This document shows, one piece after another, positions 22,766-36,549 of a stretch of 64,000 nt of DNA. The translations under genes and the position numbers were made by a program. This stretch comes from Pectinophora gossypiella (taxonomy: Eukaryota > Arthropoda > Insecta > Lepidoptera > Gelechiidae): assembly GCF_024362695.1 (NCBI RefSeq), contig NC_065419.1:15686678-15750677 (forward strand), written 5' to 3'. A model generated the notes under the pieces. The model was not told where the DNA came from. It saw only the letters and a program-made list of their open reading frames with translations, and did not search any database. Position 1 is the stretch's first letter, and every line of letters starts with the position of its first letter.

Positions 22766-25700
22766 TTCAATTTAAAATATCACACAAATTCTACATAGCA
22801 ATATACATACTTTTTTGGAACACTGTTACCGGAGCAGTAATACTAGTTATTACATATTAGTCACAAATACTATCTGTAACACTGATCTGACTTGTATTGT
22901 TGATGATGTATGTATGGTGCCATGCCATATCTAACACCTTTATTACGACTACCCGTGACTATACATGGTCGGTGTCTCACACACTCAGTCAGGAGGGTGA
23001 AACAAATACATATATAACCAAAAGTCAACGCGAACTACTATACACGACTCAAAGTATAAATATATAATGTCAGTATGTTGTTCTCTCCACAGCGTTGCTT
23101 TAACACCCTCCTAACGAGATCCAACCGGTTTTACCAAATTAGCCACAATAAACTTTTCGATTTTTAAAATTTTGTTTTTTTCAACTCGTTTTGCGATTAC
23201 ACAAGTTGCAAAAACCAAAAGCCGGTTGATTAATTTTATTACAGCCTTATAATAAATAATAACACGTGAAGTAATTGCCGATATTATTATACCTACATCC
23301 GATCATGAAGGCAATCATTATTATATCCAGTTAGGTATAATGTTCTTGTTCTTACTGCAAGATCCTCTGGTGTCCATTCATAAATAATGTATGGGTCCAT
23401 TTATAGGATAGAAGCAGTTATGTTTTTCTCGTTACAAACTGGTTATTAGTGAAGGCTTTATGTTGACTACACCTGAGACAACATAAAGTACCCACAGCGA
23501 GCACACGAGGTGGAGCGCACCACACACGCAGCAGGTTCGTATTCTGGATATTGTCTTCCGAAAAGACGAAGACCACGTAACCACCGGAGACTAATTGCAG
23601 ATTATGTAAAAGGATTATATTGGCACTTCTTCTCTTGTGCGGATTGTGAAGTCAATGACCAACCTTATCAAGGCAGGTGTCAGCGTTACCATTGAACCGC
23701 CAAAGCGTCCCAACATTTTGACTCAAATGAAGTTGAAAATATAAAGAGGACTAGTTTTATTAAGAGTAAGGAAGTAGTATTATATTGTGCGGGGTTGGCG
23801 GGGCGATACGTAAGCGGTGATAACCTGGTCGGTGCAAAATATTTGCTGAACGTATTAGTGCGCGCGCCGCATCTCCGTTGTTTGTCAGACGTGGCTTGAC
23901 GACACCTCGCAGAACACATCGGCCTTGCGGGACCGAGACAACTGTTAGCCATTTCAACCGAACTCTCCAATGATATAAGTAGAAAATAGAGTTCTTCAAA
24001 TCTGTCAATTTCTAAAGTTGCTGGAAGCTATCTTCTGAGGACTTGTGGTTCTGCCCACCCCCGCAGGGTTACGGACGAGATCAAACTCCGAAGACAAGTC
24101 TATGTGAGCAACGTCAACACATGCAGCTGATATGCCCGGCCCGGGACACGCCGTCGCCGGCAACTATTTCCAGCAACTGGCACGTACACTTATGGCAGCG
24201 TGTCCTAAAATGAAATATCGTTCACTTCTTATTAACTGAAACATTTGTTTTAACAAACATGTGTTTAACTTCTGTACATTCTACGCCTGCAGATAAGTTT
24301 CTTGTTTACTCTAAGTATGATATAAGGAAGAAAATGGAAACAGGTCAGGTAATTTTTGGTAATCAAATTGTACGTGTCGGTACACACAGTTGGTAATTAA
24401 ATTATCAACTTTAAAACCCCATTATCAACGACAATCGCCTTCAACGTGAGAGTAATTAAGGGCACTCCATATTCAGTCAGGGCTTCAGCCCGACATTACG
24501 TAACATAGTTATTTGCTTGACATTAGGACATCACGCAGCAGACGAATGTTACACTAGTAGTTTCACTTTTATCTGTCTAGAGTAGAGCTGTTATCTGTAG
24601 GAATCGTTATCGGCTCGTCTAGCCGGCGGATCACCACCACTCAAGTCTATTTATATCGTAAGTGTTCACAAGGACCTCGGTTATCATTCAGTAAATAAAA
24701 TGAAAACAACAGGTATATGGTAAACGCGGGTGTATATGGCATGCGTGGTGCGACCGTGATAATTACGATAAATTACTGTAATCGATGCGACACGTGCAAG
24801 TTGTAAAACTTTACGTTGACTGACTTGGTAATCAAGACATTACAGTTCAAAAATCACCGGTAAACATTTGGTTCAGCCTTTTTGTGGTTGTAGATTACTT
24901 TCTACAAAGAATGATAATTTTATCTGTCAAAAATATAGATTTATATGTTGCAATATGATGCCTTTATTATGAATATGAAGGAGCTATTATTAAAATGTAG
25001 ATTTCAATGGCAATATTTTCCCATATACAATTCTCCCCTATACTTCTATAGAACTTTAACAAGTGGTACTTCCTAACCCTTGCTGTGTAGTGGAATATGC
25101 ACTGATTATACGCATGTATGCGTGAGTGTGTGCGTGTGCGGCGACGGAGCGGCTGCCGGCTTCCATGCGTCAGCGCAGCAATCATTATGATAATAGCCAT
25201 CAGCCAACTACTGTAGAGAACTGGATAAGTATCGATCAATAATACTTAAGGAAATGTTAAGTCATAAGTTAGAGTCCCTACCACGTGTACCTCATTAGAA
25301 ACACTACCATTGGCTAGCACGTTATAAGACTCTTATTATTTGCTTCTTTTTAATAAACCTTCTTCAGTAATAACCCTGACGCCAGGGTTGATGGGGTTGG
25401 TAATCCACCTCACGATAGAAGAAGAGAATAAACCTTCTTATTAGGCTTGAGTATACAGAATTCTCTATCGACCCGCAGTCGAGCAGCAGCGTGTACCCAT
25501 ACTACACTACCTACTCAGATCAATAAATACACATCTTGTACCCTGAGATAGGGCGTAACTCGGGGGAACCTTACAGCCTGCATGTTCCTGCAAATTGTAC
25601 CCAATAGTATCGTATGACTCTACTCACAAGATCACTTGTCGTGTAGCAAATTTGAATCAGTTCCAATTGTAAACAGACATCTTGGGTTTATTACCACGAG

Positions 25701-25775
25701 CAGAATACTACTTGCATATGGGCTGGTCAGGTGTTGACCATAATGGATGATGCAACTGGGTGGTGGTCGTTATGT

Positions 25776-25801
25776 CCCCCCCCCCCCCCGCGCGCCGCCC
25801 T
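25776..25801. repeat. C homopolymer (about 14 C) with GC-rich flank
   Basis: A run of C is followed by GCGCGCCGCCC in otherwise AT-rich DNA. The G-rich strand could form a quadruplex. The length may be unstable or mis-sequenced. Confidence 0.8.
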
Positions 25802-27190
25802 TCGGGGAATGCGCCCGCAGGTGTGGCACAGATAATCAACGTTTAACTTCATTTTCCTCCTACACCACAGATTTTTCCGTCAATTATGGTAAGTAAACCG
25901 ACAATGGTTGATCGACGTATGTGTGTAGCCGTAAGATCGCCTCGTGCCCGACAATCTCAAGATCAAATCCCGATATAATAATCATGAATATGTCGTACAC
26001 CCTATAAGCTTTTTGGTACCTTTGAAATAACATGCGCCGAACATGGCTAACAGGTTGTGGAAAGCGGAAAATGAACGGACATAATTTCATGATGGAAATA
26101 TTTATTACTCATTTTACTCGGCGATAAAAAACAACCATTAATGTGATTTTCCATGGATTTCATATAATGCAGCGTTATCGAATTTATGAACAGCCACGAG
26201 TGTTGTGCCTCCGCTGTGCGTCACTCGCAAACACTTTGATTATCGTAACCCCACCAAACTAAATCAATTAACGCGCACCAAATTATAGTGAAAAACATAT
26301 GGCCATTGTTATGGAAAACTATTTAACGCCTCCGCGTCAAGAAAAACAACAGCTATGTGCTTACACCGTAAGGTCAAAGTAATATTGGGAACATGTCGAA
26401 AATGTGCTTTGTTAGCGCTTAGTAACTTTTAAACAGCTTTTAAACTGCACGAGGGTGGACGATGAGAGGACTCGCTAATCTGCGAGCTGATGAGGTGACT
26501 TGGTGGACCGTCCAGGGTGCGACATCGAAGATGTCGGTCGTTCCTAATTCCCTTATTACATCGCTGTCGTATTGCTACTTGCCATCGACCTATTTTCCTT
26601 GTAATTATGACCTAACCTTCATGGATGTTCTTACCGCCCGAGCCAGATGTAAATGTCCAATACTGAAGTAGCCTGTATTAAAAATATTTAAAGTAGTAAG
26701 TCTTGTGCGGTCGTTGTTTGTAGACCAGTATAAATAGATGTGAGGTATACTCGTAGGTAGTCACGTAGTGTGTCCAAATGATTTGGTTGTAATATTTCAC
26801 GGATATCGCGGCGACGTGTGTGAGCGGGAGTGCGCACAGATGTGCTGGTACTAAATATAACACCGCTTGGGAACTTCTGCAGTACCAAAACTGCTCACTC
26901 CACATACCAACTACCATGTACCGACACTACATATAGTACACATCTACTTAGGTATAATAATAAGTAGGCCAATGTGTAGTAGTAATTATGTGTACGATAA
27001 TTTTAACATTTGTTCAGGTGATGTGAGAAATGTGTAAAAATATATTTTGTAATGTCGGTTTATTTTATTGCACATTTTGTCACAGAAGAGTTAGTTCAAA
27101 TATTGCAATCACCTCATTCCAATTTGGATCGAACTATCTCTGCTTTGTTTGTACTTGCTGATAATTGGTAAACACAAGCCCTTTCTGTAA

Positions 27191-27245
27191 GTGCGACTTG
27201 CCAGCACTTGCGAGCACTTGCGAGCACTTGCGACTTGCAAGTGAC
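27191..27245. repeat. 10-bp tandem repeat AGCACTTGCG
   Basis: Three near-perfect units of AGCACTTGCG are followed by partial units (CGACTTGCAAGTGACG). Each full unit carries the E-box CACTTG at a 10-bp period. Confidence 0.75.
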
Positions 27246-29620
27246 GATTTGCGACTGCATCAGAGCAGTATGTTGTCGCAGGAACAGGAAACTTTCCTTT
27301 TCATGCCCCATTAGGTGGTTATTGAGGGGGAGGAGAGACTTCCCTTCTATGAGGAGATTTTGTGTAAAAATCCTTGACATATGTGTATAGGCTACGTTGC
27401 TGACTATAATATTTTTTAGTTTTAAAAGAACTCTTACGTTAAATGTCTTATATCCCGGCTGAGCTCAGTTTTATAACAACTGAATTCGACTTCAAGACTT
27501 TAAATAATTCGAGAATTTTGTGCCCGGTTAATAAAATAAATAGGCTGGCTCCTTGCTACATACATGTTACTAAAACATGGCTGGCGAGGAGGGGCCGTAT
27601 GTATATACGATACACCTCTGCCTACCCCTTCAGGGATATAGGCGTGATGATGTTACGTTAAAAATATTTACGCTAATAAAATAACAATGAAACTTATTTC
27701 CAATAAATACATTTACCAAGAAGAGTTTTGTATTCTTTGTAATGCAGAAAGGCAATTATCGAGGGCGAGTAGGGAGGCTTTGTCCGACAGTGGGACTATG
27801 TGCGCACAAAGGTGAAGGACGCCGTAATGATACAGTCCGGTGGCACATAGGTTGTGTTGTCTGACAGTTAGCACAACACCGGCGCGGGCCGTCCTGCACG
27901 ACATTCGAGTCACCGCCGTCACTTCCATTGTCATTATGAAGCGTATCATCAGCATCGTTCTCCGATCCTGGAGGAACTTCACTATCAGTATTCTTCGCAA
28001 TAAATCCTTACTTAACTACTTGAAAATTCTTCTAAGGTATAAGTATCCCATAATTATACTTAAAATATAAGTTGAAAATATCTTTGATTAATTAACGCGT
28101 TTTTCTTTTTTATCATAACCTCGTTAAGCCGAGGTTTCCAGACACAATAGTAAAACAATGGAGTTTGGATTTTAAAAGGACTGTCGGCGTTACGACTGTA
28201 AAGTAAGTCTCTCATGTATTGTCTATCAGTCATGTTTGTCTACCAAAATCTATTATTATTAGTTTCCCTGAAAACCTGTGAAACCTTATCACATGTTTGC
28301 AGGCGTGTAGCTTGTTTGATTTCACTGATCTTAATCACAAACACTGACGCAACCACAACACCGAGTTACACTTCCGCCACATCGACCGTATCCCATTGTA
28401 ATAACGATCAATATCGCGAGTGCGTGTTTGCTATAGTTTCACGTTATAGTTCAGAAACCGGCGCGTTATTTATTGGTTTGTTTTCGCTGTGCGCCGGTGG
28501 ATGATGCTAGCTGACAGAAGTAGTCTGGGCATTCTGTTTTATTTTCTAATTATGTCATTGTTTTCTAAAAAAAAATATGCGTAGTGCAGGTAACAGATGG
28601 CTTAGTTCATGATCCATTTTATTATATAAAAGCTATTCCATTTCGAATCTTTTAATGTATATTATAACTCTATATTAAGTAAATCAAGATTCATGACGGG
28701 GAGGTTTTCTCATACAGACAGAGGGTTCCCTCTTGTCTGATGCAACACCTGGCCGGCAGCACAGAACAGCGCGGCGGGCGGCTGACGCAACCTGTCTCCC
28801 TCACTCGTCACCGTCACATGTAGCGCTCTTGAACCTGTACTTGACTGATAGTCGTTGAAAGACAAGGTAAATGTCGACTGCATCATTATTGCTAGAGCCT
28901 CACTGATGAAACACGTAATTACCTACAGCATTCAGGTTTCAGAAGCCTACTAACTTCAGATACCTGTAACTTCAGTTTCATATTATTATTCAACTCCTTT
29001 TATTCAGCCAATAATTTTAGACAATCAGATTCTAATAATAACAAATCGAGAATTTTTATTATTTTCTATTTATTTTTCTTGTTTTTTATTGGTCTAGCGT
29101 TCATCTCGCTGATACCCGGGTCCGTTTACCCCAACTACTTTATGAAGCCTTTCCATTTACCCAATAAAAATGAGAGAATTATAACTAGAGATAATATTGA
29201 GGGTACAACCCTTTTAACCACAATAATCATAATTTAGCATCTTAATGTTGTTGCATGCGGTGTCTGTGTGTACGTGATATAACCAAACCAAACCTTCTCA
29301 AACTGTTCCATTTCTTTTTTTAAAGACGGCGTTTCGCGTAACTTTTGGTCTTATTACCACTAGATATGTAGCTATTTCATTTCGTGTAATAAAATGGATT
29401 ATCTAAACAATAAAAAACTAACACCTAACACCTGATCAAAACGTATTCTCTATTCTGATGGAGGAAGGTAGAGTTCTGTTTAACAATGCGCATGAATATC
29501 TGAGAGAGTCAGCTTCAATCTAACCACACTGACTTATCTAGCATGTGTAAACCAAAATGTTTAAGTTGTACACAGAGAAGATAACAGAATGTATTTAGTG
29601 TTGCGGGGCGCAGGCGCAGG

Positions 29621-29670
29621 ACCGGTCGCGACCGGTTCCGACCGGTTACGACTGGATGCGACCGGCTGTG
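29621..29670. promoter_or_regulatory. Five phased ACCGGTT-like units
   Basis: Five 10-bp units each begin ACCGGT, ACTGGA or ACCGGC: ACCGGTCGCG, ACCGGTTCCG, ACCGGTTACG, ACTGGATGCG, ACCGGCTGTG. ACCGGTT is the core recognised by Grainyhead/CP2 factors. The array may be a homotypic site cluster or only a short minisatellite. Confidence 0.45.
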
Positions 29671-30736
29671 GCCGCGTGCGTCTGCGCATCTCGGCACGTC
29701 GGAGATGCTCTCTGTCGTGCATACAGCGCAGCCGCAAACAGATAAGTTCTAGGTGACTAGCGGAACATTATTGATCGCCAATAAACACCCTTATAGATGG
29801 CTGGCAAGGCAACACAATTGTACTATTAAAAATGCAGTTTGTAACGGTGATTTCCTTTTGTTCTTCAATCGAGAAGGAACGAGCTGCCTCAAACACCCTC
29901 TCAAGGAGGGTGTCTTTTTCTTAAAAGTGGATGTAGTCAATAATACATTCAGGTACCTAATGGTTCAACTAATGCAGAACTTTCATACAGTTCGTAAAAC
30001 TTACTCAACGGAATCGAATATTATTCACGTGAAACTCAATTCCGAAGTAATATCACAGGACACAGTCATATACGTATACTTAGTAGCTACCACGTAGTGA
30101 TATAACATGACATTACCAGCATCAACGTCCGGGGTTGTCTCGTCACCAGCAGCGGCATGTCCGCACCGGAGTAGGCCGGCTCTACATATAGACATTATTA
30201 GCGATAGCTTCCTGGCGGGCAGGAAGTGAAGGCTTCCTACTGGCGCCGGCATCAACTATGTCGATGATTCCTTCCCGGTACAGCGCGGACGCACGCTTGC
30301 ATCTATTGATTGCACTTTATCTCATACATCACCAGTAGTTTGAAATGCTGCTGTTTATACAGTGACGAATGTTTTGTTTTTCTTTTTTAATGGCATTGCT
30401 AAAGCAGGAATCGAATGATAAGACGTCGGTAAGCAGGTAAGTATTAAATTGTATCAGGTACGTAGGATATTCTTCTTGTTGAACTTACCCCGTGATATTA
30501 ATTTAATTAGTATTTGTTCATAGTATAGCCTGTACTGCAATGTGTTGAACCACGACAACCGATAGTAACTAATTAATTAATCAGCTGCTACATTTAGATC
30601 TACATCACATAAAATGCCTAATTTACTTTTTGAGACGACAAAAGAGTACCCGCGTAGTGAAAGTTATTTTAAGAAAAAGGATTTCAAATAATGTAAAGGG
30701 CTGGCTTAGTATAGTCAACGTTTGAGGATGAAGGCT

Positions 30737-30780
30737 GTGGGCGCGGGGGCGGGGGTGCGGCGCGGGGGAGGGGTGGAGGG
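30737..30780 (+). other. G-rich quadruplex-prone tract
   Basis: Several runs of three to five G are separated by one to five bases (GGGCGCGGGGGCGGGGG, then GGGGGAGGGG). This meets the usual pattern for an intramolecular G-quadruplex. No gene lies within several kilobases. Confidence 0.55.
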
Positions 30781-32759
30781 ACTTTTAATCAAATCCGGAT
30801 AGCGAGCTCTGCACTGCTCCATCATTATCCTCCTGCTCCATAATAAACGAACAAGTTACGAGTGGAACCACATCATGTCCTTGTAACGCAAGGAGGTGTT
30901 CCAACGCTAACAACCGAAATTGTACAGTGCGTGCCGAGGGTATGGAAGTTCATTTACTTAACATGTATAACAACTGCATCACGCCTGTGTCTCGAAGGGG
31001 TAGATAGAAATATACAGAACCCACATATAGGTATATCCGCTCCTTGCCAATTATGTAAGTCCCATGTAATAGGTGTTGTTCATTTGATTCAATGTGAAAA
31101 ACAGCTGAATACTGAAGTTGTAAACCTTGTAACATGAGCTGTGAACACCACACAAGAATCCAGACACTACTCACTTACTACAGAACATCAGCATTTGTTG
31201 ATGCAAGTGGCGGTTTATTTAATATCTAAGAACACTTAATTATTCCGTTAAAATAACAAAGTTTGCTTAAACAGCCTCACAATTGCCAAAAAAGGTCAAA
31301 GCCCTCACAAAGGAGTCACAATCCAACCGCAGTGAACAAAGACCCCCGACACCAGCAGGCCGCCAGGCATGGAGCAGCACCAACCACACGCAGAACAAAA
31401 GTATTTTCCAACAAAAACCTGCGGCCGCCGGGACACGTCGGCCGACGAATACAACTTCCCCGTGATTACAGCCAACAATAAAAAGAATAGCCCCAACGAT
31501 TAATTCCTTTGTTGAGAACTTTCCCTGCGATGTAACTTGCTGAACCACTGCCGAGGAAGTAATGTTGTCAAATAATGACCACAGCATCATTTACCTTGCC
31601 ACAGGAGCGAGAGACGTGCGTCGTAGACTCAGGACTCTCTGAGATGTTGTACACCAAAGCATGTTCATAATATTGATACTGACAAGAATACCTTTAAAAG
31701 AATGATAAAGTCAGATATTAATGGATGTATCCACTGCTTATACCACGAAAAATGCCTCTCTAACCGAGTTATCCCCGTAATATTGACACGAAGCTTATCT
31801 ACCCCACGTTACCCAACGTAGGTATATAAAGATATGCTATACATAACGTATAATACGAGCGTTGTTTAAACGTGTGGATTACATTATTATAAAAGTGTCG
31901 CCCCCCGCGCGGGCGCAATTACGTGAATTTATGAACAATAAATTGTTTCGCCCAAAAAACGAAGGGCCCGTTTTTGTTCTCGCCGTGAAACTCGCCGTTA
32001 CTGCTTGGTAATAAGGTCGCGGTGGTATAATTGCCGGATTATGCGGAGCTATGCAGCTGGCTACATGTGGCTTGCCCAAATTTATGGACAAGTGAGGACC
32101 CTTTCACATGGAAATTATTAGAGGACTGTGGCAGTTGCTGTTGCTAGGTGAGTGTTTCAGGTCACTGGCCCGACCGCGGGGCATTACAGAACCCTTTACC
32201 GACTACTTACACAATAATCCAAGAAGCCATACAACTAATACTAAGTAGCCTAATCCCGAATTCTCGCCGAACAACTGAAATACGTAAGATAGCGAAATAA
32301 ATAAGCACCTAGGTACTTCTAGCAATTATGGGCAAAGCCCTAAACTACGCCAATATACCTAATTTCATTATTTATTACAATGTAATTGATGGAATCACTT
32401 CTGTAATAGTGTGTGTGGGCAGGGTTAGGTGATATTGTGCTCAGGTAATGAGTGTGTAGTGACCCGTGCTGCGATTATTTCGGGCAGCGACCGGCGAAGG
32501 TGCCGCGCTTGTTGGCACGGCACACCAGCCACACCTTCGTCAAGACCATCTACGTAGCATACATAGCTACGTACTTACAAGTAATAATACGAAACAACTG
32601 CCTTTTACATTGATTACAAAACTACGTAAGAAAAAAGTAATTTATTTATAGGGTAATAATATTTTTTTCAATAAAGAGACAATAATATGAGAATTGATTA
32701 AGGAAGCGGCGATGATCGAACCATCTTTATTGTTAAATACGGAGACAATATAAGTTAGA

Positions 32760-33190
32760 ATGCGGGGCGTTCCCGGCGCAATAAGTCGCGCAACGCTGCC
32801 GGCCCGGGCGGTCGGGACGTGTTTATTTATCGTCCCGGGACCGCCGGCCGCGACCCCGGGACACATTTCACGGAGCCTGGAAAAAACTAAGGACTCAATG
32901 CGATATGGTGATTTTACGAGCACATCACAAAAGTAAAAGCCGAGCGGCTCGGGGCTATTACCCTTATCGCCGCCGTCAAGTTAAAATTGAAATTTCTCTC
33001 CGCGCGAGATATCGCCACATCTAGCCGGTCGGCGGAGTCGGCGCGGACGGGGGATCCGTCCTTCAAATTAACTCTAACATAAAGCATTTTCCGTCAGTGA
33101 GCTGTGCCCGCAGTTGAAACTTCGCTGAAAATTTGCATTAAATGGCGGAGGGCGGCGGCGACCACACCGCGATCATGGTCGCAGCTTTGA
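32760..33190. promoter_or_regulatory. GC-rich island with strong hairpin, possible regulatory element
   Basis: This is a non-repetitive-looking mixed-composition block. At 32806-32845 GGCGGTC-GGGACG pairs with CGTCCCGGGACCGCC around an 11-nt AT loop (13 bp with a 2-nt bulge). CpG density is high compared with the flanks. No open frame is meaningful. An enhancer or unannotated promoter is possible but unproven. Confidence 0.3.
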
Positions 33191-33344
33191 TATTTTATAT
33201 TAACGGCCTCGCTAGGTGTAGATAACTCTGTTGAATATAATGAACGAACATACCACAGTACGCATACAGTTTCAACTCAAAAATGTATTTATTCATTTAT
33301 TTGAATTTGAGTATTTTTGTTTGGTGGTTATTAACGACTGCTAA

Positions 33345-33435
33345 TGCAACCGGGACCAACGGCTTAACGTGCCCTCCGAAGCACGAAATCATCTTAATTT
33401 TTCGGACAATCAGGTGATTCAAGTCCTTGTTTGGT
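33345..33435. repeat. Dispersed repeat family Z fragment
   Basis: CGGGACCAACGGCTTAACGT, GCCCTCCGAAGCACG and GGACAATCAGGTGATT are the left part of this lepidopteran repeat, matching in part the inverted text near 7480-7500 and 10080-10110. Confidence 0.5.
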
Positions 33436-33742
33436 AAGGACTTTTCAGGCTTAAATACAAAGCATGCAAATAAAGAATATTGAACATTAAATCTACTACA
33501 GCTTCACAACCTATATAAAGCCGAGGAAAAGTAACTTCAAGATAAACCTCGGCACAGGGCCCTAGGTTCCATATTGCTACTCTGTAATCTTGCTGGGCTT
33601 GTAAGAATTACATATATTATAGCAAGTATAGATTTAGCGCCTACCTACTTACTACAGTTCACTATTCCGAAATCAATCTCTTACAAGATATACGTTGTAT
33701 ACTTAGTGCAGTGGAAATAGGCGTCACCCTCCCCGCGTCGTG

Positions 33743-33757
33743 AGGGGGGGGGGGGTC
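33743..33757. repeat. G homopolymer tract
   Basis: GAGGGGGGGGGGGTCC in AT-rich DNA, comparable with the C runs at 25776, 35062 and 41163 on the other strand. Confidence 0.8.
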
Positions 33758-34179
33758 CGCTAAGCTGATTACTGCGACGTCCTTCGTTAATGTGCTCGCT
33801 AAGTAATGAGGAGTCTACAGAGGATCACAGCAAATCCCTCGCTGCAGCCTCCAACACTACAGCTGTAAACACCGAGAGTGGAGTGGCCTCTTTGAAGCCC
33901 GGACTTGTTGTCATCTGTCAAGGAAACGTAATTCTTTAATTAATAATTCTTATTTAAGAAGTGTACAGGTTTAGTATTAGGCAAAATAGGGAAGTAAGTT
34001 ACATGCACAACTACTCGTGAAAATCAAACGGCTGAAGAGCTGCTGTTTCTACACCCACAGGATGGTTAACTTGACAAATAATAAAAAGCGTATAGAGTAC
34101 GATAATACTTGGTATTTGAGGAGGAAATAAGTGATATGTATGTAGGTATGTACATGTAGATCTGATTATTATAAATTGG

Positions 34180-34370
34180 AGATAAATTGGAGATGTCCTC
34201 AGAAAACGTTCAATACGATCTACTCTGAACCGGCGCACGTATGTGAAGCGATTGATGAATGTGGAGGAATGAAGAGAAGTGTGTCAGAATCGAAGCAAAT
34301 GGAATACCATAGCTTCTGCTTAACCCGGTGGGATATAGGCGTGAGTTTATGTATGTATGTAGGTATGTTA
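34180..34370 (-). repeat. Dispersed repeat family X
   Basis: GAAGCGATTGATGAATGTGG, AATCGAAGCAAATGGAAT and CCCGGTGGGATATAGGCG match the reverse complement of 45535-45735. A partial copy lies at 40895-40985 and another at 56555-56700. It usually ends in a TATG-rich microsatellite, as here. Confidence 0.6.
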
Positions 34371-35061
34371 GTTGCGTATTTGTTGTCTTGTGACAGCAGC
34401 CAGGTCCCGCGAGGCGGCAGCCGCCGGCGGCCCCCGCTGAACACCTGCCGCCGCACACGGTGACGTCATACGTTGCTCGTAGGTATATATGTACAGTCAT
34501 GAGCAATATAATGTACCCACTTTAGGACTCTGTCGCACTAACATATCTGACATTTAGTGAGACTTACAGTTCAATTTGTCAAAAAAGTTAATGTGACATG
34601 GTGCCAAAGTGTATACATATTAATGCTCGTGACCGTACATGTCGTCTGGATTTTCTTTATACCAAAATGTACATAAAATGAGCTGTGCAGCAGTGTCCAC
34701 AGGTCTCCCTCGTGTCGATACATTGCTCACAACACGCTGATAACTTCTTTAAGAATTTTGACTGCTTTCTCGCTCTTTTAACTTTGTTGAGCGTTTGGTA
34801 TATATAAGATATCAAAATCGCTTTGAAATGGTGTAAGCTTTAGCCGTTAATCTTATTAGGTACGTAAGTACACATTATATTTTTTCGAATAGCTTTGCCT
34901 ATTACCTTGATAAAATCAAGATAAAGCCTCCGCTATGTGTTTACTGCTCCCGCGAAAGCTGGAGGGTTACCTCATTAGATGCGGTCCTTATCGATACGTG
35001 CTACCGTAATCTGAGAGGCTCCATACAAAACATGTGTGTTGTATGGAGTGCTGGCAACACA

Positions 35062-35110
35062 CACCCCCCCCCCCCTCTCCCTCCCCGCGCCCCCGGCTTC
35101 TCCCCCGCCC
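35062..35110. repeat. C homopolymer and C-rich tract
   Basis: About 13 consecutive C are followed by TCTCCCTCCCCGCGCCCCCG. This is an i-motif or quadruplex-type composition outside any gene. Confidence 0.7.
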
Positions 35111-35949
35111 CCTCACATCAGCTGAGCTCACTGGCCTTACACAAGCGACCCGCCAGCCAAACCAAACTCTTTTCTAACAAGTCAAAGTTTCATTTCATTT
35201 ACACAATCCACACCATTTTTTACTAAGTTAATTTAAACGCATACTTCTTTTGAATATTCAACCATAACTTTAGAGAGAAAGATTTGATGTTGGTTTGAAA
35301 ACCGATACGCATGTTGTGATGCGTGGGCGCAGGTAGCGTGATAACCGCTGGAGGCAAAAACTGTTGATTTATGTTTGTTTTTGTGAAGAGAAAGAAAAAA
35401 TGGGCTAAGTGTTTATATTGAAGGTTTTTGTGGAGTTAACATGTGTAACCGGAGATGTGATTGTTTTTGTGATGGCCTCATGCAGCCAGCTCGCGACCTG
35501 GCCTGCTCGTCACCTACAGCTTCAATATTCTACTATTGTCATTACTGTGTCATCTATCTGTAAAGCTCCTCCGACATCTCATTTTTCTAATTGCAGAGAT
35601 AGAATAATAATATACCTACGTTGGTTGGTTCACTTTATTAATTTAAGTGACCGACAGTTTAGTGACCATTACATGGGAACTAAGATAATAAACCGCACTT
35701 AAGTCAATTCTCACGTAATTACTTAAACCCACCTTGCAAATAGGTATCTTCTAATCTTGGTGTCGCGTCAACAAAGTTTGTACACAAATATTTACAGCGT
35801 TTGTTGCTCTTTTCCTTTACAAAGCTGAAAAAAGTGAAGCGTGAAACTTACCCGAAGGAAAGAAGAAAGTTTCCGTAGTGTTAGGTGAGGAGGAGCTGTG
35901 GAGTGGAAACTAGCTGCGCGCCGCCATAGTGGGGTGGTGACGTGGAAGA

Positions 35950-36015
35950 TCAAAGACTCGGCAGGGACCGCGGGCGGGGGGCGCGCGGGCGGGGGCGGGG
36001 CGGGGCCCGGAAGAT
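35950..36015 (+). other. G-rich island
   Basis: GGGCGGGGGGCGCGCGGGCG is followed by GGGGCGGGGCGGGGCCCGG, inside a locally CpG-rich block starting near 35880. It could be a promoter-like island. No exon is evident downstream on either strand. Confidence 0.4.
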
Positions 36016-36549
36016 GGTCGCTCGCCCTTCACCCGGCTGCTAACCACACCTCGGGCACAGATTACATACAAAATGTAGTACAAAACAACTTTTAAAGTAA
36101 ACAAACGGGTATCCGTCATCTGCTTGGCTAAATGTACCTATCTCATCCCCGGTGTGCTGGGATGATAGAAATCAAGCGTTTGTCGATATGTCCTGTAGTC
36201 TATTTGTCTTTATTTTCAGCCATGTGTACAATAAACTATTAACATAAATAACCAAATAAATAAACGAAATTAAACTAATCTCCATACAAAGCTATAAGTT
36301 TAAGCTCTTTACTACAAAAGGTAGTAATGAGAACTTAGGACCAAGTACGGCAAAGCGGGCCCCTGTCGCTGTGATGTCGTAAAGTAGATAGCAAGTCAGT
36401 CAAAGGTTTACGATGCGACCCAAACTTGCCCAATCAAATTCTCTACTGACCCGTTGGAGAAGCTTCTCCTTCTGATAGCCCAGGGGTGAGGTGCCATATC
36501 TCTAAAGTCACGTTCTAGAAGAGACTGCAGTCGTCACATTGGTCGCATC

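Noticed and set aside
29753..30097. 114-codon plus-strand open frame with a small ACACCCT/AGGGTGT hairpin
   Set aside because: No domain or splice context; hairpin stem is only 7 bp and common by chance.
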